From JANSWY01 sp965267245 (GTDB taxonomy: Bacteria > Bacteroidota > Bacteroidia > Cytophagales > Cyclobacteriaceae), in contig OZ253939.1 of the NCBI GenBank assembly GCA_965267245.1, positions 4,712,001-4,776,000 on the forward strand: DNA of 64,000 nucleotides, written 5' to 3'. A program made the position numbers and the translations under genes. Shown piece after piece: positions 18,347-28,027 of the stretch; the stretch's first letter is position 1, and each line of letters opens with the position of its first letter. The notes beneath the pieces are model-generated. The model searched no databases. It was not told the DNA's origin and saw nothing but the letters and a program-made list of their open reading frames with translations.

Positions 18347-18547
18347 CTTATTTGATTTTTGTTTTGAATAATTTGATGTTGTAAAAATCAGCAGGTCATA
18401 GAGCAAATGTTTTTAGAGGAAGACCAGTAGTTTATGAATTTGGTCCAGGTTTTCACTTGTTCATCAGATTCTTTCACTATTTACGCAATACTTCTTCAAA
18501 AAGGAGTCTATAATTTTTAGATTAGTACCTGTTACCCGATTTGATAA

Positions 18548-19576
18548 GTGCGGTTGAAAAAACGAATTAAATACACACTCTTTTTACTGATTTCTGTACC
18601 AATATTATTGGAGGCTTTGTTGTGGGCGTTCGGTTTTAGGCCATACGAGGTTAAAGATTTTTCAATTGTAAGTGATCCACAGTTTTGTCTGGTGCCTCAT
18701 TCGCAGTACGGGATTGCTCTAAAACCAGGTAAATTTCAGGTGACTATGAACGGAGCGCTTACTTATCAGGTAACTCACTCCCTTGACTCCATTAGAGAAA
18801 CAAAATCCTCTCATGAGAAATATGAATCCGACCTGGCAGTTTTTGGCTGCTCTTATACATACGGAATAGGTGAAGATGACAGTTTAGTATTGACATCATT
18901 GCTGTCGGATGAATTCACAAACTTCAATATTAAATCATATGCCGTTCCAGGTTATGGCAATGTTCATGGTTTCTTAAAACTGCAGGAGCTTGTATCTGAG
19001 GGCAAAAAACCAAAGGTGGCTATTTTTAATTTTGCTGATTTTCATCTGGAGCGGAATGTGCTTTCTCCTGTATACCGTGCGCATTTGAAAATAGGTTTTG
19101 AAAGAGCTCGTGGTAGTGATATGGCCAGCATGGAATCAGCTAGTTTTCCTTTTGTTAAGAACCTGAATGGGAAACTTACTTATGAGTCAATTAGATGGCT
19201 AGATATTTATGATCATTGGCCAGGCAGAAAATGGTCTTGTGTAGTCAATGCAGTGCAAACGGCTTACGATAACCAGTCAGGCGCGAAGCTTGCATCCTTT
19301 GAAAGCACTGAATTGTTGTTTAAAGAGATAAATAGTTTTTGTAATTCACATGATATTCAGCTTGTAGTGACGGGGATTACAGATCATCCTGATACCATGA
19401 GATTACTAGCCCAGCTAAATGAGCATGGTATAAATACCCTGGATATTACATTACCAGTTCACCAAAAGGCATTTAATCACTGGCCGGTAGACACGCATCC
19501 TAACGCAGTAGCACACAAGTTTTATGCGGATGGGATTGCCAAGTATTTAAATAAGCATCATTTTTTGAATCTTTAA
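18548..19576 (+). CDS. Membrane-anchored SGNH/GDSL-like hydrolase
   Basis: A 342-residue protein with an N-terminal membrane helix (LFLLISVPILLEALLWAF, ~11-28) placing the rest in the periplasm. Block I is FGCSYTYG with probable nucleophile Ser102, and the C-terminal DTHPN (Asp315, His317) is the expected block V catalytic pair. SGNH enzymes esterify or de-esterify acyl groups on glycans or lipids. GTG 18548 is used as start. It is 3 bp upstream of a processive glycosyltransferase, which overlaps an RND exporter, so the three genes look like one operon that makes, modifies and moves an envelope glycan or glycolipid. Confidence 0.7.
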   Translation: MRLKKRIKYTLFLLISVPILLEALLWAFGFRPYEVKDFSIVSDPQFCLVPHSQYGIALKPGKFQVTMNGALTYQVTHSLDSIRETKSSHEKYESDLAVFGCSYTYGIGEDDSLVLTSLLSDEFTNFNIKSYAVPGYGNVHGFLKLQELVSEGKKPKVAIFNFADFHLERNVLSPVYRAHLKIGFERARGSDMASMESASFPFVKNLNGKLTYESIRWLDIYDHWPGRKWSCVVNAVQTAYDNQSGAKLASFESTELLFKEINSFCNSHDIQLVVTGITDHPDTMRLLAQLNEHGINTLDITLPVHQKAFNHWPVDTHPNAVAHKFYADGIAKYLNKHHFLNL

Positions 19577-19579
19577 AAC

Positions 19580-21064
19580 ATGTATTGGATAGTTGTCATA
19601 CTTTATATTTTGCTTCTCACATTTATCCTGATGTATAGTTTCTCCCAGGCCAATATTGCTTTGGTTTATTTGCATCATGCGATGAAAAAGAAGAAAAATA
19701 CTAGTGACTTAAAGTGTACACCTTTTGTCACGGTCCAACTGCCTGTATACAATGAAAAGTACGTGGTTAAAAGGTTGATAGAAGCCATCGTCTCTCTAGA
19801 TTATCCAAAGGAAAAAATTGAGATTCAGGTGCTGGATGATTCCACTGATGAAACTGTATCCATTATTTCTGAGTTAGTCAGACAATATCAAGATTCAGGA
19901 TATAACCTGGTACATGTGCAACGGCCTGAGAGGAGTGAATTCAAAGCGGGTGCACTGAAGTATGGGCTGGAATCAGCTAAGGGAGAATTTATTGCCATAT
20001 TCGATGCAGATTTTCTTCCAGAAAGAGATTTTCTCCAACAGACATTGCCTTATTTTGAAGATGAAAAGGTTGGTGTGGTGCAGGCCAGATGGGGACATAT
20101 TAATCAAGGTTATTCTCTGCTCACTAAACTACAATCTTTCGCGCTTAATGCTCATTTTATACTGGAACAAACTGCCAGGAATATTGGGTCTCATTTTATC
20201 AATTTCAATGGCACAGCCGGTATATGGCGAAAGGAAACAATCATTGATGCAGGAGGCTGGGAAGGAGATACTCTTACAGAAGATCTTGATTTAAGTTATA
20301 GGGCACAGTTACTTGGCTGGAAGTTTAAGTACCTTGAAGATGTAATCACACCAGCGGAGTTACCAGTGGAAATGAATGCTGTGAAGTCCCAACAATTCAG
20401 ATGGTCTAAGGGGGCAGCTGAATGCATGAGAAAGAATTTCTTCAATGTGATGAAAGCGAAAAACCTGCGATTCTCAACTAAAATTCATGCATTCTTTCAT
20501 TTAATGAATAGCTTTATTTGGGTCTGCATTTTGTTTTCAGCATTGCTTTTACTACCAATGCAGTACTTTGTGAAGGCAAACGATGGGTTCTTTTTTCTGG
20601 ATCAATTACTGTCCATTTTTCAGGTTTCATTTGTCCTGCTGTTATTTTTCTACCTTACTGCTAATATTGTAGCAGAAAAAAAATGTCCCTGGCAAAATTG
20701 TTTGAAATTGGTATTGGCCTACCCGGTGTTTTTAGTTTTTACAATGGGGATCTCAATCTATAATGCCATTGGTGTAATAGAAGGTTACGTTGGTAAAAAA
20801 TCACCCTTTGTAAGGACTCCCAAATTCAATATTATGAATGGGAAAGACAGCATCAATAATAAATCTTATGTCAAATGGAATATCAATAGCATTTCAATTC
20901 TTGAAGTGATTTGTTTTTTCTATTTCCTGATTTCAGCATACTTCACATTTGGGTTTGGTAACTATCAGGGATTTGTTTTATTACTCATGATGTCTGGGGG
21001 AATAGCTACTGTATTGACACTCTCAGCGGTTCACCATTATAGGGCAAACAGGATATCCGCTTGA
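19580..21064 (+). CDS. Processive membrane glycosyltransferase, GT2 (cellulose synthase-like)
   Basis: A 494-residue inner-membrane GT2 enzyme. One N-terminal membrane helix (~1-30), a cytosolic catalytic domain, and about five C-terminal membrane helices. The full processive motif set is present: DD at 86-87 (LDDSTD), DAD at 142-144, TED at 233-235 and QQFRW at 271-275, as in cellulose, glucomannan and hyaluronan synthases. No PilZ domain or BcsB partner is present, arguing against classical bacterial cellulose. It may make a beta-linked glycan or a glycolipid; the donor sugar cannot be told from the sequence. Confidence 0.9.
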   Translation: MYWIVVILYILLLTFILMYSFSQANIALVYLHHAMKKKKNTSDLKCTPFVTVQLPVYNEKYVVKRLIEAIVSLDYPKEKIEIQVLDDSTDETVSIISELVRQYQDSGYNLVHVQRPERSEFKAGALKYGLESAKGEFIAIFDADFLPERDFLQQTLPYFEDEKVGVVQARWGHINQGYSLLTKLQSFALNAHFILEQTARNIGSHFINFNGTAGIWRKETIIDAGGWEGDTLTEDLDLSYRAQLLGWKFKYLEDVITPAELPVEMNAVKSQQFRWSKGAAECMRKNFFNVMKAKNLRFSTKIHAFFHLMNSFIWVCILFSALLLLPMQYFVKANDGFFFLDQLLSIFQVSFVLLLFFYLTANIVAEKKCPWQNCLKLVLAYPVFLVFTMGISIYNAIGVIEGYVGKKSPFVRTPKFNIMNGKDSINNKSYVKWNINSISILEVICFFYFLISAYFTFGFGNYQGFVLLLMMSGGIATVLTLSAVHHYRANRISA

Positions 21065-23277
21065 TACTAGCAGGCAAATACAGGATCCTTTTTTATATTT
21101 TTCTTAGTTTGCTATTAATCATCAGTGCCTGGATGATAGCTGGTCTCAAGTATTCCTATCACTATTCTGATTATTTCAGCAGAGATGATCCCGAGTTGCT
21201 TTTTTATGATTCCGCAATGGCTCAATTCACCAAATATGAAGATTTGCTGATTTTGGGCGTGGAACATGATAAGAATGTATTTGATACTACTTTCCTCAAA
21301 AAACTTAGAGATTTTGAAGACATTCTAAATCAGGTGAAAGGAGTAAAGGCCACTTCCTCAGTAGTTACCACCAAAAATTATGTCAATAGCTTGACAGGAA
21401 TCAAAGAGGAACTATTCGTATCAATTGATTTTCTAAATCTTCGGAAGGATACCTCCCTGTTTTTTCAATATCCGGATGTGTACCCGAAGTTTGTTTCCCC
21501 TGATCGAAAATCGGTGTGTGTTTATCTCTTTTTAGATGAAAAGCCTCCAGAGAATTTTATCGCCAACCTAAAAAAGGTGTTGAGCGGTGAAAATTTTCAA
21601 AACCACTACATCTATGGGTACCGCATTGCTGAAGAACAGTTTGAAGAGCAGCTTCAAATGGAAGTCATTACACTGAGCTTGGTTTCTTTGATTCTGATAA
21701 TAGCCTTTGTTTATCTGTTTTACCGAACGATGATTCCTGTGTTGATTGCCATAATATTTATTGGAGTCACTGTATTGATCTCACTAGGCTTCTTAAAATT
21801 AATTGGCGCTGATCTGAACTTATTGACTGTCATTATTCCCTCCGTTGTGGCTATTATTGCCATGAGTGATTTGATTCATGTCATATCAAGATTACATGAA
21901 GAGAGAGGTCGTTTATTGGAACAGGCAATCATAAGAACTTACAATGATTTGCGATTGTCCCTATTGCTCACTTCAGTTACTACTGCTTTTGGGTTTTTAA
22001 GCCTAACATTTACAGGTGTCAGGCCTTTTGTGCATTTTGGACTGACGTCAGCTTTTGGTATACTTTGCGCCTATCTCCTCACCATATTTTTTTTACCAGA
22101 GTTACTAAGGTTGTTTTATTCTAGTCCACAACTGAGTCAGTCACTAAGCAGGAACCTGCTTAGTGGGATAGATCAGCTTATATCAAAGAGGAATAGGTTA
22201 ATTGCAGCAGTTTTCGTTATGTTTTTTGCCGTGTTCATCGTTTTTGCAAGACAAAATGAGGTAAATGCCTACATTTATGATGACCTGGATTCGTCTGATC
22301 CGATGAGTGAGGCGTTGCATTTTTTTGAGGAGAATTTCTTTGGAATAAGAGATATCAATCTGTTCATATCTATTGATCCGAAGAATAGCATTTATGACAG
22401 GGAAGTGCTGATTCAACTGGAAAGCATTGAGCACTACCTGATGGAAGAATATGGGGCCAGAAGTGTGTATGGATTTGCCACACTGGTCAAAAGATATAAC
22501 AGGATGTACTATTCTGGAGTACCGGAAAGATTTGTTATCCCCAGAGAGAAAATTATCCAGGACAGGCTGGTCAGTGCTTTTGATCAGTTTGAACCAAAAT
22601 CAGTGCTTTATGAAGTCATCACTCCGGATCATCGCTATACTCAAATCATGGTGAAATCTATGGACTGGGGTAGCAAAGTGAGCAATGAAAAGTTGGAGAA
22701 ATTAAATGCATTCCTCACTCAGCACATTGATAAGGATTTAATGACCATCAAAATAAGCGGCGAGAGTTTATTCCTTGATAAGAGTAATGAAAACATTGCA
22801 AGAAACCTTTTCTTCAGTCTCATTGGAGCATTTGTGATTGTTTTTATGGTTGTACTGGCACTTTACAGGAATTTTCGCATTGCATTAATTGCGTTGCTTG
22901 TCAATATTTTTCCCTTGGTGGCCTTGCTGACAGTCATGTATTTTAGTGGGATCTACCTAAACAAATCAACAGTAATGGTTTTTACAATTGCTTTTGGAAT
23001 TGCAGTGGATGATACACTGCATTTTCTGGGCAGGTTAAAAACTGAATTGAACAATGGAGAGCCCCTTCACAAGGCATTGAACAACGTGTTGGTTTCAACT
23101 GGAGAGGCAATTGGCATCACTTCAGTAATATTAATTGCTGGTTTTGTGAGCCTTATTTTTTCTTCGTTTCAATCTACGACAACTACAGGTACATTGATCA
23201 GCCTTGCTCTATTTTTCGCATTAATAGCTGATGTTATTTTCTTGCCTGCTTTGATCAGGTTTTCTAAACTGAAGTAG
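21061..23277 (+). CDS. RND-superfamily MMPL-type exporter
   Basis: A 738-residue inner-membrane protein with the RND two-fold plan: helix 1 (~8-27), a periplasmic domain, five more helices (~205-350), a repeat of the same layout with helix 7 (~380-397) and helices ~580-735. It is shorter than drug-efflux RND pumps and fits the MMPL/HpnN-like class that moves lipids or lipid-linked products. The TTG start overlaps the GT2 stop (TTGA), so translation is probably coupled. No membrane-fusion or outer-membrane partner is adjacent. The context suggests it moves the GT2 product or a lipid precursor. Confidence 0.85.
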   Translation: MILAGKYRILFYIFLSLLLIISAWMIAGLKYSYHYSDYFSRDDPELLFYDSAMAQFTKYEDLLILGVEHDKNVFDTTFLKKLRDFEDILNQVKGVKATSSVVTTKNYVNSLTGIKEELFVSIDFLNLRKDTSLFFQYPDVYPKFVSPDRKSVCVYLFLDEKPPENFIANLKKVLSGENFQNHYIYGYRIAEEQFEEQLQMEVITLSLVSLILIIAFVYLFYRTMIPVLIAIIFIGVTVLISLGFLKLIGADLNLLTVIIPSVVAIIAMSDLIHVISRLHEERGRLLEQAIIRTYNDLRLSLLLTSVTTAFGFLSLTFTGVRPFVHFGLTSAFGILCAYLLTIFFLPELLRLFYSSPQLSQSLSRNLLSGIDQLISKRNRLIAAVFVMFFAVFIVFARQNEVNAYIYDDLDSSDPMSEALHFFEENFFGIRDINLFISIDPKNSIYDREVLIQLESIEHYLMEEYGARSVYGFATLVKRYNRMYYSGVPERFVIPREKIIQDRLVSAFDQFEPKSVLYEVITPDHRYTQIMVKSMDWGSKVSNEKLEKLNAFLTQHIDKDLMTIKISGESLFLDKSNENIARNLFFSLIGAFVIVFMVVLALYRNFRIALIALLVNIFPLVALLTVMYFSGIYLNKSTVMVFTIAFGIAVDDTLHFLGRLKTELNNGEPLHKALNNVLVSTGEAIGITSVILIAGFVSLIFSSFQSTTTTGTLISLALFFALIADVIFLPALIRFSKLK

Positions 23278-23281
23278 CCTA

Positions 23282-24547
23282 CTAGTAACCGTACTTTTCT
23301 TTCCATAAGGATTTGAGCCGCTTTCGCATTTCTGCTTCTCTGGCATTATCTCCAGGGTCGTACAGCGTGGTATTTTTTATTTCATCTGGGAGAAATTCCT
23401 GAAAGGCAAAATTCCCTGGGTAGTCATGTGAATACTTATAACCTTTTCCGTAATCCAGGTCTTTCATAAGCTTGGTAGGGGCATTTCTGATTTGCATAGG
23501 GATCGAAAGGTCACCCGTTTCTCTTACTAATCCTTTCGCCTTTTTAATCGCCAGATAACTTGCATTACTCTTTGGAGAGGCGGCCAGATAGGTCACGCAT
23601 TGTGAAAGAATAATTTCGGCTTCCGGGTAGCCAATCAAATTCACTGCCTGAAAAGTATTGGTTGCTATGACAAGAGCAGTGGGATTTGCATTTCCAATGT
23701 CTTCAGAAGCCAAAATAACGAGTCTGCGAGCAATAAATTTGACATCTTCTCCACCTTCAATCATCCGGGCCAGGTAGTAAACGGCAGCATTTGGATCACT
23801 CCCTCTTATTGACTTGATAAATGCCGATATAACATCATAATGCATATCGCCAGACTTATCGTAAATGACAGTTTTTTGCTGTGCAGTTTCCATGACAAAT
23901 TGGTCTGTAATGACGTTATCATCACCTAAAGCGTCCACCACCAGCTCAAAAAGGTTCAATAATTTCCTGGCATCTCCTCCTGACAGATTGAGTAGAGCTG
24001 TACTTTCTTTGATATCAATGGCTCTTCCATCGAATTTTTCATCTTGTACCATTGCTTTATCCAATAGACCCAGTAGATCTTCCCTTTCGAGATGTTTTAA
24101 GGTGTATACCTGGCACCTTGATAACAATGCAGCATTTACTTCAAAACTTGGATTTTCAGTGGTTGCACCGATCAGTGTGATCGTACCTTTCTCAACAGCA
24201 CCCAGCAAAGCATCTTGCTGACTTTTATTAAACCGATGGATCTCATCAATGAATAAAATGGATTTCTGGCCGGGTCTAACTTTTGCTATGACCTCTCTCA
24301 CTTCTTTCACACCTGCACTTACAGCGCTAAGTGTGTGAAAGGGGAGTTTCACTTCATTTGCGATGATATTGGCGATTGTGGTTTTACCAACTCCGGGTGG
24401 GCCCCAAAGTATCATGGATGGAATTTGTCCCTGACGGATGGTTTTTCTTAAAATGCCTTGCTCACCTACCAGATGGTCCTGACCAATAAGGTCTCCGAGT
24501 TTGGAGGGTCGCATTCTTTCGGCAAGAGGTAAGGTGTTTTGGAACAT
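23282..24547 (-). CDS. rarA: Replication-associated recombination protein A (MgsA AAA+ ATPase)
   Basis: A 421-residue AAA+ ATPase related to clamp-loader subunits that acts at stalled replication forks. Walker A GPPGVGKTT (~50), Walker B ILFIDEIHRF, sensor IGATTENPSFE, and the arginine-containing LLSRCQVY are all visible, followed by the MgsA C-terminal tetramerisation domain (~250-400). Length is normal. It converges on the RND gene with 4 bp between stops. Confidence 0.95.
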   Translation of the reverse strand: MFQNTLPLAERMRPSKLGDLIGQDHLVGEQGILRKTIRQGQIPSMILWGPPGVGKTTIANIIANEVKLPFHTLSAVSAGVKEVREVIAKVRPGQKSILFIDEIHRFNKSQQDALLGAVEKGTITLIGATTENPSFEVNAALLSRCQVYTLKHLEREDLLGLLDKAMVQDEKFDGRAIDIKESTALLNLSGGDARKLLNLFELVVDALGDDNVITDQFVMETAQQKTVIYDKSGDMHYDVISAFIKSIRGSDPNAAVYYLARMIEGGEDVKFIARRLVILASEDIGNANPTALVIATNTFQAVNLIGYPEAEIILSQCVTYLAASPKSNASYLAIKKAKGLVRETGDLSIPMQIRNAPTKLMKDLDYGKGYKYSHDYPGNFAFQEFLPDEIKNTTLYDPGDNAREAEMRKRLKSLWKEKYGY

Positions 24548-24633
24548 GATTAGAAAATTTGAATCAAAGATACAATGTCAGATTCAACCCCGGCAAACTT
24601 TCTTTCTCTACTTAATTTAGAAGATATTCGCAC

Positions 24634-25521
24634 ATGCGAAATAGTAAATGGTACATACATCCAGCCCTTGCCCTTGTAGGACTGATCTATGGTGCCAATT
24701 ACAATATTGCAAAAATTGCCCTGAACGGGTATATCCCTCCATTTACGTTTATCGCGATCAGAGTATCCATAGCTACTGCAGTACTTTGGCTATTGCACAG
24801 GTTTGTGGTTAATGAATCCATTCAGTCGAGAAGTGATTTCATTGCCTTATTTAAGTGTTCCATTTTTGGAGTGGTTGTCAACCAGTTACTATTCTTTCAA
24901 GGACTTAGTCTTACTACAGCGATCAATGCGTCAATAATCATGACCTCAACTCCCATATTGATTGTGATCATGTCCTATTTTGTACTGAAGGAGAGGGTAG
25001 GAAAGCGAAAGTTGATGGGACTTCTGGCAGGTCTTTCAGGAGCAGTACTTATTATTTATAAGAAAGATCTCAATTTCAATAATGAGACATTCATTGGAGA
25101 TGTTTGTGTCTTTGTCAATGCGTTTTCTTATGGGTACTATTTAGTGATTGTGAAACCTCTGATGTCTAAATACCATCCATTGACAGTCGTGAAATGGATC
25201 TTCACATTCGGAGTGATCTTTGTGATTCCATTTGGGGTGTTTCAGATGGACGAATTGGCCACTGGGGTCTATCCTTTGAAAGTTTGGATGAGTATTGGTT
25301 ATGTAATCCTCTTCACGACTGTATTGGTTTATTGGCTCAATGCACTGACGCTCGGTCATGTTTCAGCTTCTATTGTTGGGATGTATATTTATGTCCAGCC
25401 CTTATTTGCTACATTCTTAGGCGTATTGTTCTTTGGTGAAGCCTTCAGTGTTAAGCATGTCATTGCTGCAATTCTGATTTTTATTGGCGTGTATATGGTC
25501 AATAAGTCGAGATCACACTAG
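24634..25521 (+). CDS. EamA/DMT-superfamily transporter
   Basis: A 295-residue inner-membrane protein with ten predicted helices in two EamA repeats (~8-140 and ~150-292), typical of drug/metabolite transporters that export amino acids, purines or sugars. The substrate cannot be inferred. Its stop shares a CTAG palindrome with the stop of the convergent ltaE gene, so the two coding regions overlap by four bases. Confidence 0.88.
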   Translation: MRNSKWYIHPALALVGLIYGANYNIAKIALNGYIPPFTFIAIRVSIATAVLWLLHRFVVNESIQSRSDFIALFKCSIFGVVVNQLLFFQGLSLTTAINASIIMTSTPILIVIMSYFVLKERVGKRKLMGLLAGLSGAVLIIYKKDLNFNNETFIGDVCVFVNAFSYGYYLVIVKPLMSKYHPLTVVKWIFTFGVIFVIPFGVFQMDELATGVYPLKVWMSIGYVILFTTVLVYWLNALTLGHVSASIVGMYIYVQPLFATFLGVLFFGEAFSVKHVIAAILIFIGVYMVNKSRSH

Positions 25522-26549
25522 AATTGGATTCCCTTCACGATTCTTTCAAAGTTATCCAGGTCATTGTCATTTATTTCCAGATGTGTGACAAATCGGATGT
25601 CCTTCGCGCCAAATTGAACAGCAAGTACTCCTTCATCAGCTAATTTGGAAATCACCTCTTTCGGTTTGAATGACTCATTCAGACTTGCAATGACAATGTT
25701 GGTGTCAATTGGTAAAACTCCGTGGGTAATTGAGAGATTCTCCAGGATTGCTCCAATTTTTCTTGCCCTTTGATGGTCCTCACTGAGTCTCTCAATATGA
25801 TTGTCCAGGGCATAGATACATGCAGCCGCCAAATAGCCTGCTTGCCTCATACCTCCGCCAAATACTTTTCGAACCCTCTTCGCTTCTTTGATCTTTTCGG
25901 CAGAGCTTACCAGGCAAGAACCAACTGGTGCACCAAGGCCTTTGCTAAAACATACTGAAATGGTATCGAAATACTTTCCATATTCTGATGGTTGTTCACT
26001 TGTTTCTGCCAACGCATTGAAAACGCGAGCTCCGTCCAGGTGAAGCTTTAGTCCATTTGATTTACAAAACTCACTGATCTTTGAAATCTCAAATAGTGTA
26101 TAATAGCTTCCTCCTCCTTTATTTACAGTGTTTTCGATAGAAACTAAAGTAGTTCTTGGATTATGAATGTCATCCGGGTTAATGTTTTCCTCTATTTGAG
26201 AAACGGTAATTCTTCCTCTGTCTCCATCCACAAGTCTGCTGGAAACCATAGAATTGAAGGCCATTCCTCCTCCCTCGTAATTGTAGATGTGGGATCGCTT
26301 GTCACAAATTACTTCTTCTCCGGGATTTGTATTGATCTTTAGTGCGATCTGATTGGTCATGGTCCCGGAAGGGCAGTACAGGGCAGCCTCCATTCCGAAA
26401 AGGTTGGCTACTTTTTCTTCAAGCGCTTTTATAGTGGGATCTTCATTAAAAACGTCATCTCCTACTTCCGCACTCATCATGACTTCCAGCATACCCTGAG
26501 TGGGCCTTGTGACGGTATCACTTCTGAAATCAATTTTTGTTTTGCTCAT
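25518..26549 (-). CDS. ltaE: Low-specificity L-threonine aldolase
   Basis: PLP-dependent fold-type I enzyme that cleaves L-threonine and L-allo-threonine to glycine and acetaldehyde. The 343-residue length is usual. Features are DFRSDTVTRPT at the N-terminus, HLDGARVFNA with the cofactor Asp and Arg, and CFSKGLGAPVGS with PLP-binding Lys203. I chose MSKTKIDF as start; the frame extends 29 codons upstream but only into the end of the HTTM gene. The first 20 bases overlap the 3' end of that gene, so the two are likely co-transcribed. Confidence 0.93.
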   Translation of the reverse strand: MSKTKIDFRSDTVTRPTQGMLEVMMSAEVGDDVFNEDPTIKALEEKVANLFGMEAALYCPSGTMTNQIALKINTNPGEEVICDKRSHIYNYEGGGMAFNSMVSSRLVDGDRGRITVSQIEENINPDDIHNPRTTLVSIENTVNKGGGSYYTLFEISKISEFCKSNGLKLHLDGARVFNALAETSEQPSEYGKYFDTISVCFSKGLGAPVGSCLVSSAEKIKEAKRVRKVFGGGMRQAGYLAAACIYALDNHIERLSEDHQRARKIGAILENLSITHGVLPIDTNIVIASLNESFKPKEVISKLADEGVLAVQFGAKDIRFVTHLEINDNDLDNFERIVKGIQF

Positions 26550-27927
26550 CTTTTTCTTCAGGTGCAGGCTTCTCTTCTTTCTCTTCTGGTGGAAACGGAT
26601 TGATCCATTCTGATCTTCCCCATCGGTCCCATTCAACTTTTAGTAAATCGACATCAGGATCGACAAGTCTGCCTCTCTCCCCTTGATTGAGTCTTACATA
26701 TCCCTCCAGATAAATAGAAAAGTTTTCCCAACCCTCTTCTTCTCTGATTTTCTTCTCGAGTATTCGGGAATATTGGTATATGAAGTCAGGGAAGGCAGCT
26801 ACTTTCCTGGCCTGTTTCTTCGTCATTTCCTTCATTGGGAATATTTTCTTTTTCTCTCCCGTGTCATTATTGATGATTTTGAAATGCCCAAACCCACCTT
26901 TTGCCCGAAGCATCATTTGCCATGACATTCTGTGTCCCTCTTCGGTCCAATGCACATCACCATAATAGAAAAAATGCCTGAATGGCAGGGCTAATTGCAG
27001 GATGACATAACCAAAGAACAAGTAATACCATAAGCTCTGCGACCAGTTGCTGCCCTGATAGATCTTGTCTTTAGCGGGCATGCGCTTTCTGAAAAATAAC
27101 CTACTGATCTCATCCGGTGGGAAAAAGAAGACAAGTAACGATATCATCAGGTAAGGGAAGATCCCAATTTGAAATACCCAGGAGTTAAATAGGTTGAATA
27201 TTAGCGTGAATATGACACCCAGATACCGTGTTCTCTTGAAAAGTAATATGGGTGTTATCAAGCCATCGTAGAGGATTCCTCCGTAACTAATCGCGTACTG
27301 AAACCATCTCTGTGCTAATAAAGGGCCAATTAACCAATAACCTGACTTTGAGTTAAACCAAACCCCGATAGGTTTTGCATTGAGCCAGTCAGGATAAATT
27401 TTATTAAATGATGCAAATGAGTAAACCAATCCCACCTGAAACACCCAAAATTTGTGGCATATACGGGGGCAGGTGTCTTTCCTAACAATAAACCCAAATA
27501 GTACATCAAGACTAAATCTTCGATGTGCCGGCATAATTCCCATTACAAAACTCATTAGGCAGAGCAGGTAATAATGGTTGTTGTAGGAGGTCTTTTGCAT
27601 CAGGTAAGTGGCTGTCCACATCAGGAAAAACCCGAAAGCACCAACTCGATAAAACAGCCCAAGTGAGATGAGTAACCCCATTGTGCCCATTACCGCAAAA
27701 TAATAGTACATACCATCACCTGGTAAAGGCTGCAACCATTCAAAACCAATAAATGTAAATGTAAACTCAGGTTCGATCATTACACGCCTGACCCAACCAG
27801 TCATTATCGCTCCATATGACTCAGCTGCACAGAGGAGGCCAAAAAGTATCCGAAAAATTACCAGCGGACTATTGTCGACCTCCGTAAAGAGCCAGTTGGA
27901 TGAGAAGTATTTTGAAATGGTTTTCAT
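26530..27927 (-). CDS. HTTM protein, vitamin K-dependent gamma-carboxylase homologue
   Basis: A 465-residue integral membrane protein of the HTTM family, homologous to the animal gamma-glutamyl carboxylase GGCX. About eight hydrophobic helices occupy residues 20-335, followed by a soluble domain (~340-440) and an acidic Glu/Lys-rich tail. Two segments align with known GGCX active-site regions: YNNHYYLLCL (His118) and SFNKIYPDWL (Lys176), matching the regions of GGCX His160 and catalytic Lys218. Bacterial homologues have mostly unknown substrates. It overlaps ltaE by 20 bases. Whether it carboxylates proteins or only oxidises a quinol cannot be judged here. Confidence 0.85.
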   Translation of the reverse strand: MKTISKYFSSNWLFTEVDNSPLVIFRILFGLLCAAESYGAIMTGWVRRVMIEPEFTFTFIGFEWLQPLPGDGMYYYFAVMGTMGLLISLGLFYRVGAFGFFLMWTATYLMQKTSYNNHYYLLCLMSFVMGIMPAHRRFSLDVLFGFIVRKDTCPRICHKFWVFQVGLVYSFASFNKIYPDWLNAKPIGVWFNSKSGYWLIGPLLAQRWFQYAISYGGILYDGLITPILLFKRTRYLGVIFTLIFNLFNSWVFQIGIFPYLMISLLVFFFPPDEISRLFFRKRMPAKDKIYQGSNWSQSLWYYLFFGYVILQLALPFRHFFYYGDVHWTEEGHRMSWQMMLRAKGGFGHFKIINNDTGEKKKIFPMKEMTKKQARKVAAFPDFIYQYSRILEKKIREEEGWENFSIYLEGYVRLNQGERGRLVDPDVDLLKVEWDRWGRSEWINPFPPEEKEEKPAPEEKDEQNKN

Positions 27928-28027
27928 GATAAACCAAAAATATACCGATCCTGAAGAAATAAAAAGTAATTTTTTTCAATTGAGCGATTGGCTTTAAAAG
28001 GATATCTTTGGGCTCAATTATTGGTCA

